21,554 nucleotides of DNA from Oscillospiraceae bacterium (GTDB taxonomy: Bacteria > Bacillota > Clostridia > Oscillospirales > Oscillospiraceae): contig SVKT01000010.1 of NCBI GenBank assembly GCA_015068335.1, positions 1-21,554 on the forward strand, in the 5' to 3' direction. Positions 1 through 8,687 of the stretch are shown in pieces (position 1 is the first letter of the stretch; each line of letters begins with the position of its first letter). Made by a program: the position numbers and the translations under genes. The notes under the pieces were generated by a model. The model searched no databases. It saw only the letters and a list, made by a program, of their open reading frames with translations, and had not been told where the DNA came from.

Positions 1-1005
1 CACGTGGCGGTAGCGATTTTCAAAAATATGTTCCTCAAACACCGTGGCGCCCCGACTGCGCAGCAGCGCCGCCATCAAAACAGCCTGCGCGTCCGTTGGA
101 AAGCCCGGATAGGGCGCCGTTCGTATGGGGCGAACCGCGCGCAGCCGCTCACGGCAGCGGCAGGCGATCCCCGCCTCCTCTGTCCGGATCTCGCAGCCCG
201 CGCCCCGCAGCACCGCGGTGACGGTAGACAGGTGTTCCTCCCGGGCGTTTTTCAAAAAGGCCTCACCGCCCGCAGACGCGATGGCGCTGAGATATGTGGC
301 TGTCACGATGCGGTCCGGCATAATGGTGTAGGTACAGCCGTGGAGCGGCCGCCCGCCCTTCACGGTCACCGTGGACGTTCCCGCGCCGCAGACCTCTGCG
401 CCGCAGGCTTTCAGAAATTCCTGCAAATCCACGATCTCCGGCTCCCGCGCCGCATTGGAAATGACGGTCACGCCTTCGGCGCCGCAGGCCGCCAGCATCA
501 GATTCTCCGTGGCGCCCACGGAAGGCAGGCTCAGGACGATCTCCTGCCCCTCCAATTTCTTTGCCGCACAGCGGAGAACGCCGCCGGTCTCGTCGATCTC
601 CGCTCCCAGTTTTCGCAGCCCGGCCAGGTGCAGATCAATGGGGCGCGGCCCCAGTTCGCATCCGCCCGGATAACTCAGTTCCGCTTCCCCGCACCGTGCC
701 AGGATCGCACCGAGAAAGATGGCGGAGGAACGCATTTCCCGCATCAGTATATCAGAGATGCAGCAACTGTTCAAGCCCGCGGCATCCACCAGCAGGCAGT
801 TCCCTTCCCATTCGGCGCCGCAGCCCAGCGCGCGGAGGATACGGATGGAGGCGTCCACATCCCGCAGGCGGGGACAGTTTTGCAGTTTTACCTGTCCCCC
901 CGTCAGCAGCGTGGCCGCCAGGATCGGCAGCACGCTGTTTTTCGCCCCCTGAATGGTTACCTCGCCCCGCAGCGCTCGGCCGCCGCGGATCAAAAGTTGG
1001 CTCAT
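1..1005 (-). CDS. murA: UDP-N-acetylglucosamine 1-carboxyvinyltransferase (MurA), C-terminus cut by window edge
   Basis: MurA transfers enolpyruvate from phosphoenolpyruvate to UDP-GlcNAc, the first committed cytoplasmic step of peptidoglycan synthesis and the fosfomycin target. The minus-strand frame opens with MSQLLIRGGRALRGEV and an early QGAKNSVLPILAAT segment, where the family has its substrate-binding Lys-Asn. The catalytic cysteine is visible as Cys116 in PGGCELGPRPIDLH, matching E. coli Cys115. The frame is still open at base 1, in a segment reading ATVFEEHIFENRYRHV that is typical of residues near 335, so roughly 85 C-terminal residues of a usual ~420 are missing. The ATG at 1003-1005 is preceded by GGAGGG at suitable spacing. 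It follows murG by 61 bp and is evidently the next gene of the same operon. Clostridia often have two MurA copies; I cannot tell which this is. Confidence 0.95.
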   Translation of the reverse strand, partial: MSQLLIRGGRALRGEVTIQGAKNSVLPILAATLLTGGQVKLQNCPRLRDVDASIRILRALGCGAEWEGNCLLVDAAGLNSCCISDILMREMRSSAIFLGAILARCGEAELSYPGGCELGPRPIDLHLAGLRKLGAEIDETGGVLRCAAKKLEGQEIVLSLPSVGATENLMLAACGAEGVTVISNAAREPEIVDLQEFLKACGAEVCGAGTSTVTVKGGRPLHGCTYTIMPDRIVTATYLSAIASAGGEAFLKNAREEHLSTVTAVLRGAGCEIRTEEAGIACRCRERLRAVRPIRTAPYPGFPTDAQAVLMAALLRSRGATVFEEHIFENRYRHV

Positions 1006-1066
1006 AGTCTTCCCTCCAAACCCAGATGGTTCAACAATCCATCCTATGGCAGGGGGAACGCTATGG

Positions 1067-2215
1067 TTACCGGCAAATTTCCAGGATCGCCTGATAAATC
1101 CGTTCGGTGGCGTCCCGGATCCCGAGAGACGCCATCGCTTTTTCCATATTCCTGCGCGCCGCCGCATCCCGCAGGATGCCGCAGGCACTTCGGAACAGCA
1201 CGTCACCGGATGCCTCCGCCTCCGTCAGCACCACCGCGCCGCCGGAACGTTCCAGCGCGCGGGCATTTTTCTCCTGATGGTTGTTGGTCACATAGGGAGA
1301 GGGCACCATCAGCGCCGGGACGCCCAGGGCCGTCAGTTCGCTGACCGTGGAAGCACCTGCGCGGCAGATGACCAGATCCGCCGCCCGCATCACAGCCGCC
1401 ATATCATAGATATATTCCCGCAGGTCGATGGAATCATACCCGTTCAGGTCGATGCCCTTTTCCGCAAGCAACTGCCGCATCGCACCGTAGCCGCTCTTGC
1501 CGGCGGCGTGAATGTGGTGAAACGCCTGATGCTCTCTTTCCAGCGCCAGAAAATCCACCATCTGGCGGTTCATACCGGACGCACCCAGAGAGCCCCAGAA
1601 GGACACCACCAGCGGCCGTCCGTCCGCCAGACCCAGTTTCTCTTTGGCCTGCGCTTTGGTGAGCGCGAAAAAGTCGCCCCGCACCGGCGTACCGGTAACC
1701 AGCACCTTTTCCGGATGACGATAGTGCTGCCGGCAGGCCTCGAAGCCCACCATAATCCGGTCCGCCAGAGGTTCCAGCAGTTTCGTGGTGAGCCCGGGCA
1801 CGATATTGGACTCGTGCACCGCCGTGGGGATCCCCATCCCCGCCGCAGCCTTTACCACCGGGTAACTGGCATAGCCGCCGGTGCCGATGACCACATCGGG
1901 CGCGAAATCCCGCAGGATGGCCTTTGCCTCCCGGGGGCCGCGCACCAGATTGCAGACGGAAACAAGGTTATGCCGGATGGCGGATGGCTTGAAGGAGCGG
2001 TAAAAACTGGAAATATGAACGCTTTCAAAGGTGTATCCGGCTTTGGTGACCAGATCGCGCTCCAAGCCGCGCTCTGCGCCCACAAACAGGAACGCCGCAT
2101 CCGGCGTTTCCTCCGCGATCTTCTGCGCCAGCGCGATGGCGGGATTCACGTGGCCCGCCGTACCGCCGCAGGTAAAGACGACCCGTTTTAACTTGTGTTC
2201 ACCCACGGACGGCAC
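1067..2215 (-). CDS. murG: Undecaprenyldiphospho-muramoylpentapeptide beta-N-acetylglucosaminyltransferase (MurG)
   Basis: MurG is a peripheral membrane GT-B glycosyltransferase that adds GlcNAc to lipid I to make lipid II on the inner membrane face. The N-terminal glycine loop reads TCGGTAGHVNPAIALA near residue 15. A second one, TGGYASYPVVKAA, is near residue 110. The C-terminal nucleotide-sugar site reads CRAGASTVSELTALG followed by PYVTNNHQEKNA, all standard for the family. At 382 residues it is slightly longer than usual. The likely start is GTG at 2213-2215 after an AAAGG; no ATG lies just upstream of the conserved core, and a second GTG three codons later is an alternative. It lies 36 bp after ftsW and 61 bp before murA, inside the dcw operon. 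Confidence 0.95.
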   Translation of the reverse strand: MPSVGEHKLKRVVFTCGGTAGHVNPAIALAQKIAEETPDAAFLFVGAERGLERDLVTKAGYTFESVHISSFYRSFKPSAIRHNLVSVCNLVRGPREAKAILRDFAPDVVIGTGGYASYPVVKAAAGMGIPTAVHESNIVPGLTTKLLEPLADRIMVGFEACRQHYRHPEKVLVTGTPVRGDFFALTKAQAKEKLGLADGRPLVVSFWGSLGASGMNRQMVDFLALEREHQAFHHIHAAGKSGYGAMRQLLAEKGIDLNGYDSIDLREYIYDMAAVMRAADLVICRAGASTVSELTALGVPALMVPSPYVTNNHQEKNARALERSGGAVVLTEAEASGDVLFRSACGILRDAAARRNMEKAMASLGIRDATERIYQAILEICR

Positions 2216-2251
2216 CGCCTTTCGTTGTAACTATAAATCGGGTCAACGGGT

Positions 2252-3502
2252 TCACCCGGCCTTGGTCGGTTTCATCTGTCTCGACACGGACAAAACGATG
2301 CCCATCTCCGCAAGTTGGATGGTCAGCGCCGTGCCGCCGTAACTGAAAAACGGCAGCGAGATACCCGTGGTGGGCAGGAAGCCCGTCACCACGGCGATGT
2401 TCAAAAACACCTGCATCGCCATCAGCGTGGTCACACCCACCACCAGCAGACTGCCGAAGCGGTCGCGGGCGTGGAGGGCGATCCAGTAGCCCCGCAGCAC
2501 CAGCGCTGCAAAAAGCAGCATAATGACGCTGGCGCCGAGGAAGCCCAGTTCCTCGCACACGATGGCAAAGATGAAGTCGTTATGTTCTTCCGGCAGATAC
2601 AGGAACTTCTGCCGGCTCTTGCCCAGACCCACGCCCAGCAGTCCGCCGGAACCGATGGAGATCAGGCTCTGGGAAAGTTGGTAGCCGTCGCCCAGCGGGT
2701 CGATAAAGGGGTTCTGCCACATTTCGATACGGGACTGGCCATAATCGATCACACCGGAGAGCAGCAGCGCCGCCCCGCCGGCGGCAGCGCCGAGTGCCGC
2801 AAGCACCCAACCCCAGTTAATACCGCCCACCAGCATCAGCACAGCGCCAACGCCCAGGATCAGAATGGTACCGGAGAGATGGGGCTCTTTCAGCATCAGA
2901 ACGGCGATGACACCCATCCACGCCAGATAGGGTGCAATGCCGTAACGGAAGGTGCGCATCCGGTCTTTTTTACGAGAAATAGTATCGGAGAAATAGAGGA
3001 CCACCGCCAGTTTGGCGACCTCCGAGGGCTGGAAGGTGAACAGATCTCCCACACCCAGCCAGCGGGTGGCGTTGTTGCGGGTGATCGCAAAGGGGTTGCC
3101 CGGAAAAATAACCAGAATCAGCAAAAAGACCGCAAGGATCATCAATCCCTTTGCAGCGCCGCGGAAGCGCTGATAGTTGATCTTTCCGACAAAGAACATC
3201 GCCGCCACACCCAGCGCGGCAAAGACGCCCTGGCGCACAAAGTAATAGGTGGGGTCGTTGTTTTTGGTTTCGTAATAGGCCGACGGAAAACTGGCAGAGA
3301 GCAGCATCACAAGACCAATGGCCGTCAGCAGCAAAACCAGCAGACAGAACGGGAGGTCAATGGGACCGCGAGCCAGTTCCCGGCTCTCCTGCCGCTTTTC
3401 CTGCTGATGTTTGCGGAATTCCTGCTGCCGCTGGCGCTGTTCCCGCCGTGCCTGTGCTTCTTCCTTGGTTGCGGGCCACGGATCATCCCGTCGCTTTGCC
3501 AT
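2252..3502 (-). CDS. ftsW: SEDS-family septal peptidoglycan glycosyltransferase (FtsW)
   Basis: FtsW is the multi-pass membrane polymerase that joins lipid II into glycan strands at the septum together with a class B PBP. The product (416 residues) has a ~50-residue highly charged cytoplasmic tail rich in Arg, Gln, Glu and Lys, then about ten hydrophobic segments. SEDS hallmarks are FTFQPSEVAKLAVVLYFSD and PEEHNDFIFAIVCEELGF, whose Asp309 corresponds to the conserved catalytic aspartate of SEDS polymerases. The C-terminus carries GISLPFFSYGGTAL. I chose ATG at 3500-3502, because AGGAGG lies six bases upstream; an in-frame TTG at 3535 would add 11 residues that include the ribosome binding site itself. 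It could be the paralog RodA, but the position between mraY and murG argues for FtsW. Confidence 0.92.
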   Translation of the reverse strand: MAKRRDDPWPATKEEAQARREQRQRQQEFRKHQQEKRQESRELARGPIDLPFCLLVLLLTAIGLVMLLSASFPSAYYETKNNDPTYYFVRQGVFAALGVAAMFFVGKINYQRFRGAAKGLMILAVFLLILVIFPGNPFAITRNNATRWLGVGDLFTFQPSEVAKLAVVLYFSDTISRKKDRMRTFRYGIAPYLAWMGVIAVLMLKEPHLSGTILILGVGAVLMLVGGINWGWVLAALGAAAGGAALLLSGVIDYGQSRIEMWQNPFIDPLGDGYQLSQSLISIGSGGLLGVGLGKSRQKFLYLPEEHNDFIFAIVCEELGFLGASVIMLLFAALVLRGYWIALHARDRFGSLLVVGVTTLMAMQVFLNIAVVTGFLPTTGISLPFFSYGGTALTIQLAEMGIVLSVSRQMKPTKAG

Positions 3503-3541
3503 ATGCTCCCTCCTCTCTTCCGGTTTTTCTTGCAAATTGGA

Positions 3542-4522
3542 TCAATATCTTCCCCGGATGCCCAGCCACGCCAGCACGCAGCACAGCAGAGTAATGCCGG
3601 AAAACACCGTCACCAGTTTGTTTTCGCTCCAACCGCACAGTTCAAAATGATGGTGCAGCGGAGACATTTTGAACAGCCGCTTTCCGTGGGTCAGTTTGAA
3701 GTAGCCCACCTGCAAAATCACCGAAGCGGTCTCCGCGATGTAAATGATGCCCACGGGGATCAGCACCAGCGGCATATCCATTGCGAAAGCCAGCGCAGCC
3801 ACCGCGCCGCCCAGAAACAAACTGCCGGTATCGCCCATAAACACCTTGGCAGGGTGACGGTTATAGACGAAGAAGGCCGCCAGTCCGCCTGCCAGCGCCG
3901 CAGGGAACAGCGCCAGCACATTCAGTTTCCACAGGAAGGCGGTCACGGCAAAGAACACCATAACGACAAAGGTGACACCGGCGGCAAGGCCGTCCACGCC
4001 GTCGGTCAGGTTGACTGCGTTCACCGCGCCCACGATCACAAAGGCCGCAAAGGCCAGGTATACGATCCAGTTGACCGTGAAGGTCACTTGCAGGAAAGGC
4101 ACATACAGCTGGTTGGTCAGCAGACCTTCGTACCGCATCAGGCACAGAAACACCACTGCCGCCAGAAGTTGCAGCAGAGATTTCTGCCGGGCAGTAAGCC
4201 CCTCGTTCTGGTGCTGGCGCACCTTGCGGTAGTCATCCACAAAGCCGATCATACCGAAGCACAGCGCCAGAAGATAGACATACAGGTGCGCGAACTCTCC
4301 GGCGAGCATTTCCTTCCAGCCCAGCACAAACACGACCACGCCGACGCCAAGAATGAACATAATACCGCCCATCGTGGGAGTGCCGGCCTTGCCGGAATGC
4401 CAACTGGGGCCTTCCTTCCGGATCTCCTGTCCCGCTTTCAGTTTTCTCAATTCCGCGATCACCGTTTTTCCGATGATCAGCGTCAGCACAAAGGCCGCCA
4501 GCGCGGCAAGCCACAGCATCAT
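3542..4522 (-). CDS. mraY: Phospho-N-acetylmuramoyl-pentapeptide-transferase (MraY)
   Basis: MraY is an integral membrane enzyme that transfers phospho-MurNAc-pentapeptide to undecaprenyl phosphate, giving lipid I. The 326-residue length and roughly ten hydrophobic segments fit the Gram-positive family. Recognisable motifs are GTPTMGGIMF near residue 48, the Mg-binding aspartate segment FVDDYRKV, NLTDGVDGLA in the middle, FMGDTGSLFLGG and the His-rich MSPLHHHFEL near the C-terminus. Tandem ATGs at 4520-4522 and 4517-4519 both follow AAGGGAGAG; the first is assigned. It lies 48 bp after murE and its stop is 39 bp before the ftsW start, leaving no room for murF or murD, which commonly flank mraY. 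Confidence 0.96.
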   Translation of the reverse strand: MMLWLAALAAFVLTLIIGKTVIAELRKLKAGQEIRKEGPSWHSGKAGTPTMGGIMFILGVGVVVFVLGWKEMLAGEFAHLYVYLLALCFGMIGFVDDYRKVRQHQNEGLTARQKSLLQLLAAVVFLCLMRYEGLLTNQLYVPFLQVTFTVNWIVYLAFAAFVIVGAVNAVNLTDGVDGLAAGVTFVVMVFFAVTAFLWKLNVLALFPAALAGGLAAFFVYNRHPAKVFMGDTGSLFLGGAVAALAFAMDMPLVLIPVGIIYIAETASVILQVGYFKLTHGKRLFKMSPLHHHFELCGWSENKLVTVFSGITLLCCVLAWLGIRGRY

Positions 4523-4570
4523 ACGATTCTCTCCCTTTTCTCCGTTGGTCGCACCCGACGCACTCCGGTA

Positions 4571-6019
4571 TCAATTGGTGGCAGACAGGTGCTCCGCCAC
4601 GATCTCTCGTTCATCCATATGATACTTCATATGGTTGATCTCCTGATAGGTTTCGTGTCCCTTTCCGCACAGGACGATCACATCCTCCGCCCGGGCGTGA
4701 TCCATCGCCCAGTGGATGGCCTCCACCCGGTCCTCGATGACCACATAGGGCACATCCATCCCTTCCAGCCCGGGCAGGATGTCGGCGATGATGTCCGCCG
4801 GCTTTTCCGTTCTGGGGTTGTCGGTGGTCACGATCAGGAAGTCGGCGTGCTCCGCCGCCGCTCTGCCCATCTTGGGACGCTTGGTGCGGTCGCGGTCGCC
4901 GCCGCAGCCGAACAGCGCCACGGTGCGGCCCTTGGCAAAGCCCTGCACGGAGGAGAGCACATTCACCAGTCCGTCGGGGCTGTGGGCGTAGTCGATGAGG
5001 ATGGTGTAGTCCTTCCCCGGAGTGGGGACGACTTCCACCCGGCCCTTCACCGGAGAGAGCCGCGCCAGAACTTCGGCGCTTTGTTCCAGAGAAATGCCCA
5101 GGGCCAGCGCAGCGCCCAGCACATCCAGCGTATTGTACACCATAAAGCCGCCGGGAATATGGATGCGGATGGGCATCCGCGCTTCCGCCGTCACCGCCGC
5201 AAAGGCGATGTGGTCAGAGGCCAGAGCGATGTCCTCCGCCCGCAGATCGGCGGCGCTGTTCTTTCCATAGGTCAGCACCTTGCAGGTGGCGTCACGCAGC
5301 AGCCGCTCCGTCCACGGGTCGTCGGCATTGCACACGCCGGTGTCGCAGCGGCAAAACAGCAGGCTCTTGGCGTCGCAGTAGGCTTCCATCGTCTTATGGA
5401 AGTCCAGATGATCCTGGGTCAGGTTCGTGAAGATGCCCACGGCGTAATGGACGCCGTAAACGCGATCCAGCGCCAGCGCGTGGGAGGAGACCTCCATCAC
5501 CACGTGGGTACAGCCGGCATCCCGCATCTGCGCAAACAGTTTCTGCACTTCAAAGGATTCCGGCGTGGTTCGCTCCGTGGGGAGTATCTCGTCGCCGATC
5601 ATATTCTGATTGGTGCCGATCAGGCCCACCTTTGCGCCTGCCGCCTGTTCCAGAATGGCTTTGAGCAGATAGGTGGTGGTGGTTTTGCCGTTGGTGCCGG
5701 TAACGCCCACCATCGTCATACCATCCGCCGGGCGGCCGAAGTAATTGGCGCCCACCACAGCCAGCGCGCGGCGGGAATCCGCCACCTGCACATAGGGGAT
5801 CGGCTCCGCCGGCACTTTTTCGCAAAGCACCGCAACCGCACCGGCGGCCGCCGCACGGCCGATATAGTCGTGTCCGTCCACGGCAAAGCCCGTCATCGCC
5901 ACAAACAGATCGCCGGGCTGTGTCTGGCGGGAATCATAACTCACGCAGGCGATCTCCTGCTCCATATCCGCCGTTGCGGACAGGATCTCAATGCCTTCCA
6001 GCAGAGCATTCAGCGTCAT
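4571..6019 (-). CDS. murE: UDP-MurNAc-L-Ala-D-Glu:meso-diaminopimelate ligase (MurE)
   Basis: MurE is a cytoplasmic ATP-dependent Mur ligase that adds the third residue of the peptidoglycan stem peptide. The 482 residues show the three-domain Mur ligase layout: N-terminal UDP-binding region with SYDSRQTQPGDLFVA, central ATPase with the P-loop GTNGKTTTT (residues 108-116) and VMEVSSHALALDRV, and a C-terminal domain containing DNPRTEKP at residues 400-407. DNPR is the signature associated with meso-diaminopimelate rather than lysine specificity, so this organism probably makes mDAP-type peptidoglycan. The ATG at 6017-6019 has AAAGGAG upstream. It follows the PBP gene by 84 bp and precedes mraY; no murF follows it. 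Confidence 0.95.
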   Translation of the reverse strand: MTLNALLEGIEILSATADMEQEIACVSYDSRQTQPGDLFVAMTGFAVDGHDYIGRAAAAGAVAVLCEKVPAEPIPYVQVADSRRALAVVGANYFGRPADGMTMVGVTGTNGKTTTTYLLKAILEQAAGAKVGLIGTNQNMIGDEILPTERTTPESFEVQKLFAQMRDAGCTHVVMEVSSHALALDRVYGVHYAVGIFTNLTQDHLDFHKTMEAYCDAKSLLFCRCDTGVCNADDPWTERLLRDATCKVLTYGKNSAADLRAEDIALASDHIAFAAVTAEARMPIRIHIPGGFMVYNTLDVLGAALALGISLEQSAEVLARLSPVKGRVEVVPTPGKDYTILIDYAHSPDGLVNVLSSVQGFAKGRTVALFGCGGDRDRTKRPKMGRAAAEHADFLIVTTDNPRTEKPADIIADILPGLEGMDVPYVVIEDRVEAIHWAMDHARAEDVIVLCGKGHETYQEINHMKYHMDEREIVAEHLSATN

Positions 6020-6103
6020 ACAGCGGTACTCCTTTCAACATCCGTTCCCTCTCATTATAAACAGGGATCCCGCCGATCCATACCACGGCGGAGGGGCAGC
6101 GCG

Positions 6104-8587
6104 TCAGTCGGCGCTGGCGCTGTGGCTGCCGAACTGGACGGTGACGACCGTGCCGGCGTCCAGCAGCAATCCGGCTTCCGTCTCCTGAGAAATGGCAAAC
6201 ACGTTGCCGGAGGCGGTATTGGTGGCGCCGGACACCTTCATAATCAGTCCGGCATCGGTAATGGCCTTGTTGGCCTCCGCAGCGCTCTTGCCCACCACGT
6301 CGGGCATCACGCACAGTTCATCCGGCTTTTCCGCGCCCAGATACAGGATAATGGTCGCATTGTTGGGCACGATGGCGCCGCCTGCCGGGGTCTGGTCGGT
6401 AACGGTCTCGCCGTCGCCTTCCAGGCGGCAGGTGAAGCCCGCCTCTTCCAGAACCAGTTTCGCCTCTGCGGCGGTCTTTCCAAGCACGTTGGGCACTGCC
6501 ACATCCGCGCCCACCAGTTCCTCTGCGGTGTATTCCGGCTCAATGCCCAGATAGGGCAGGATCTCCGCCATAATGCTGCTGGCAGTGGGGGCCACCATAT
6601 TGCCGCCGGAGGGATAGGTTCCGGTGTCACGGCGGGGAGTGTCCAGCGTCAGCAGCATAATGTACTTGGGATCGTCCGCCGGGGCAAAGCACATAAAGGA
6701 CACCACGATGTCGCCTTTGGGGTTATCGTCCGTCTTGGTGCCGGTCTTATCTGCGGTGCCGGTCTTGCCGCCGATGCGGTAGCCCGCCACCTGACCGTTC
6801 CGGCCGGTACCGGAGGCCACCACGTATTCCAGGCACTCCCGCACCTTGGCGGAGGTATCCTCGCTGATGACCTGCCGCACAGGTGTTTTGTCGTGCTGGC
6901 GGAGGATGTTGCCTTCCTCGTCCAGCACCTGTTCCACCACATAGGGCGTATAGAGGTAGCCGCCGTTGATGCAGGCCGCCTGCGCCCGGATCAGGCCCAG
7001 CGGGGTGACGTTGAAGGTCTGACCGAAGGAATAGGAGGCCAGCGCCGCCACGTCAGTGGTGAAAGTTTCCTTATCCGTGAAGATGCCGGCCACCTCGCCG
7101 ATCATATCCACGCCGGTGTTTTCCATCAGGCCGAAGGCCTTCAAATACTCATAATAAGCGTCTGCGCCCACCCGCTGGCCAATGTTGATGAAAGCGGGGT
7201 TGCAGGAATTACCCACGGCCTCCTGCAATGTCTGCACGCCGTGGCCGTTCCGGTTGGAGCAGCCCATCGTCCAGATGCCCACCTTGACGGAACCGGTGCA
7301 GTTGAAGGTGGAACTCATAGACACCTGATTCTCCTCCAACGCAGCCGCCAGAGTGAGAGGCTTGAAGGTGGAGCCGGGCTCGTAGGTGGAGTCCACGCAC
7401 TTGTTGCGCCACTGAGTCTGCACCGCGGCGCTTCTGGCAGCGCTGACCGCCGCCTGATAAGTCTCCTCGTCGCCGTACTGGCTCTTGTTCCGCTCCATTT
7501 CCGCCAGCGTTTTGTCCAGTTTCGCCTGCAAGGTCGCATCCAGAATGGTGCCGTACTGGCCGGGGTCGTAATTGGGATAGGAGGCCATACCAACGATGGC
7601 GCCGGAGTTCACCTCCATAATGATGCCCGTGCCGCCGTTTTTGGCGCCGAACTTTTCCACCATCGCCTCGATGCCCTTTTCCAGATAGGACTGGACGGTC
7701 ACATCCAGCGTCAGCACCAGATCGTTGCCGTTTTCCGCATCGTAATACTGCTCATACTGGTACAGCATCGGCGTGCCCGCCGCGTTCTTGGCCGAGACCG
7801 TCAGGCCGGAGGCGCCTTCCAGGTCCCCGTCATACTTTGCTTCCAGGCCAACGCCGCCCACATTGTCGGCATTGACGAAGCCCACCACATTGGCAGCAAG
7901 GCTGCTGTACGGATAATATCGCTTGGTGTCCGGCTGGATCCACACGCCGCGGATCTTGCTGGGCCCCTTCTTCGGGTCTGCTTTCAAAACCGTCTTGCCC
8001 TCGGCATTGACAAAGGTCAGTTCGTTGCCCTCGTCATCGATATAACCATTAATGAAGCGGCGCACCTCGTCGGCCATCTCGCGCTCCATCTTCTTTTGGA
8101 TGTACACGAACTGGGAGTTGGTGTTCTCCATCTTCTTTTCAATGGTGGCGGGATCCACTCCGATGATGCGGCCCAGTCCTCTGGCGATATAAGCCTGGTC
8201 GCGCAGCGCCGGTGCGATATAGACCTCTCCCTTTTCCGCAGCCTTTTCCGCAGCCTCCTGATGGTCTTTTTTCTGCTGCTTTACGTAGGCGGCGATGTCC
8301 TTGGGGGAGATATTCAGCGTTTCCGCCGTGGCGGATACCGCCAGCGCCACGCCGTTGCGGTCCAGAATGGTTCCGCGGGAGGCGCTGACCACCGCTTTGA
8401 GGGTCTGCTGTCCCACAGCCTTTTCCTGCATCGCCTCGTGCTGTCTGATCTGCAAGTCATACAACTTATAAAACAGCAGGCCGAATGTGACCACTCCCAG
8501 CAGCACCATAATCAGCAGGGTGCGGCTGCGAATGACCTGATTCGCCCGGCGGGCAGCATCACTTTTTCTGCGGGGCTTGGTGGCCAT
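6104..8587 (-). CDS. spoVD: Class B penicillin-binding protein with two PASTA domains (SpoVD/PBP2 type)
   Basis: This is a D,D-transpeptidase that crosslinks peptidoglycan at the septum or spore cortex, working with FtsW/SpoVE-type SEDS partners. The 827-residue product has a basic N-terminus, one membrane anchor at about residues 22-45, a PBP dimerisation region beginning near SRGTILDRNG, and a transpeptidase domain with STFK (Ser406, Lys409), SCN (Ser461) and KTGT (Lys608). Two PASTA repeats follow, at about 698-751 (VPNVLGKTAAEAKLVLEEAG) and 760-819 (MPDVVGKSAAEANKAI). PASTA tails bind muropeptides or beta-lactams in related proteins. AAGGAGG precedes the ATG at 8585-8587. Whether it serves vegetative division or sporulation cannot be read from sequence; as the only PBP in this dcw cluster it may be the division enzyme. 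Confidence 0.93.
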   Translation of the reverse strand: MATKPRRKSDAARRANQVIRSRTLLIMVLLGVVTFGLLFYKLYDLQIRQHEAMQEKAVGQQTLKAVVSASRGTILDRNGVALAVSATAETLNISPKDIAAYVKQQKKDHQEAAEKAAEKGEVYIAPALRDQAYIARGLGRIIGVDPATIEKKMENTNSQFVYIQKKMEREMADEVRRFINGYIDDEGNELTFVNAEGKTVLKADPKKGPSKIRGVWIQPDTKRYYPYSSLAANVVGFVNADNVGGVGLEAKYDGDLEGASGLTVSAKNAAGTPMLYQYEQYYDAENGNDLVLTLDVTVQSYLEKGIEAMVEKFGAKNGGTGIIMEVNSGAIVGMASYPNYDPGQYGTILDATLQAKLDKTLAEMERNKSQYGDEETYQAAVSAARSAAVQTQWRNKCVDSTYEPGSTFKPLTLAAALEENQVSMSSTFNCTGSVKVGIWTMGCSNRNGHGVQTLQEAVGNSCNPAFINIGQRVGADAYYEYLKAFGLMENTGVDMIGEVAGIFTDKETFTTDVAALASYSFGQTFNVTPLGLIRAQAACINGGYLYTPYVVEQVLDEEGNILRQHDKTPVRQVISEDTSAKVRECLEYVVASGTGRNGQVAGYRIGGKTGTADKTGTKTDDNPKGDIVVSFMCFAPADDPKYIMLLTLDTPRRDTGTYPSGGNMVAPTASSIMAEILPYLGIEPEYTAEELVGADVAVPNVLGKTAAEAKLVLEEAGFTCRLEGDGETVTDQTPAGGAIVPNNATIILYLGAEKPDELCVMPDVVGKSAAEANKAITDAGLIMKVSGATNTASGNVFAISQETEAGLLLDAGTVVTVQFGSHSASAD

Positions 8588-8687
8588 AGTGTTCCTCCTT
8601 GGGATACGGTTTGTGCTTCAACAAGATGGAAGCAGGGAGCGAGAAGGTTCTCTCGCTCCCCGCCGGTCGGTTCATTATAGTAAGAGG

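Noticed and set aside
6054..6059. A TATAAT hexamer on the minus strand upstream of murE, as an internal promoter
   Set aside because: The -10 is perfect, but I find no acceptable -35 at 16-18 bases; possible but not supported enough to annotate.
7205..7216. SCN instead of SSN/SDN in the PBP transpeptidase motif
   Set aside because: Ser-Cys-Asn is a normal variant in SpoVD/PBP2-type enzymes, so it is not evidence of inactivation.
2315..8680. A 2121-codon open frame on the plus strand, antisense to the dcw genes
   Set aside because: It lies wholly opposite ftsW, mraY, murE and spoVD, whose products have full sets of family motifs. Its His/Gln/Arg/Gly-rich translation is what the complement of GC-rich coding sequence gives; no domain is visible.
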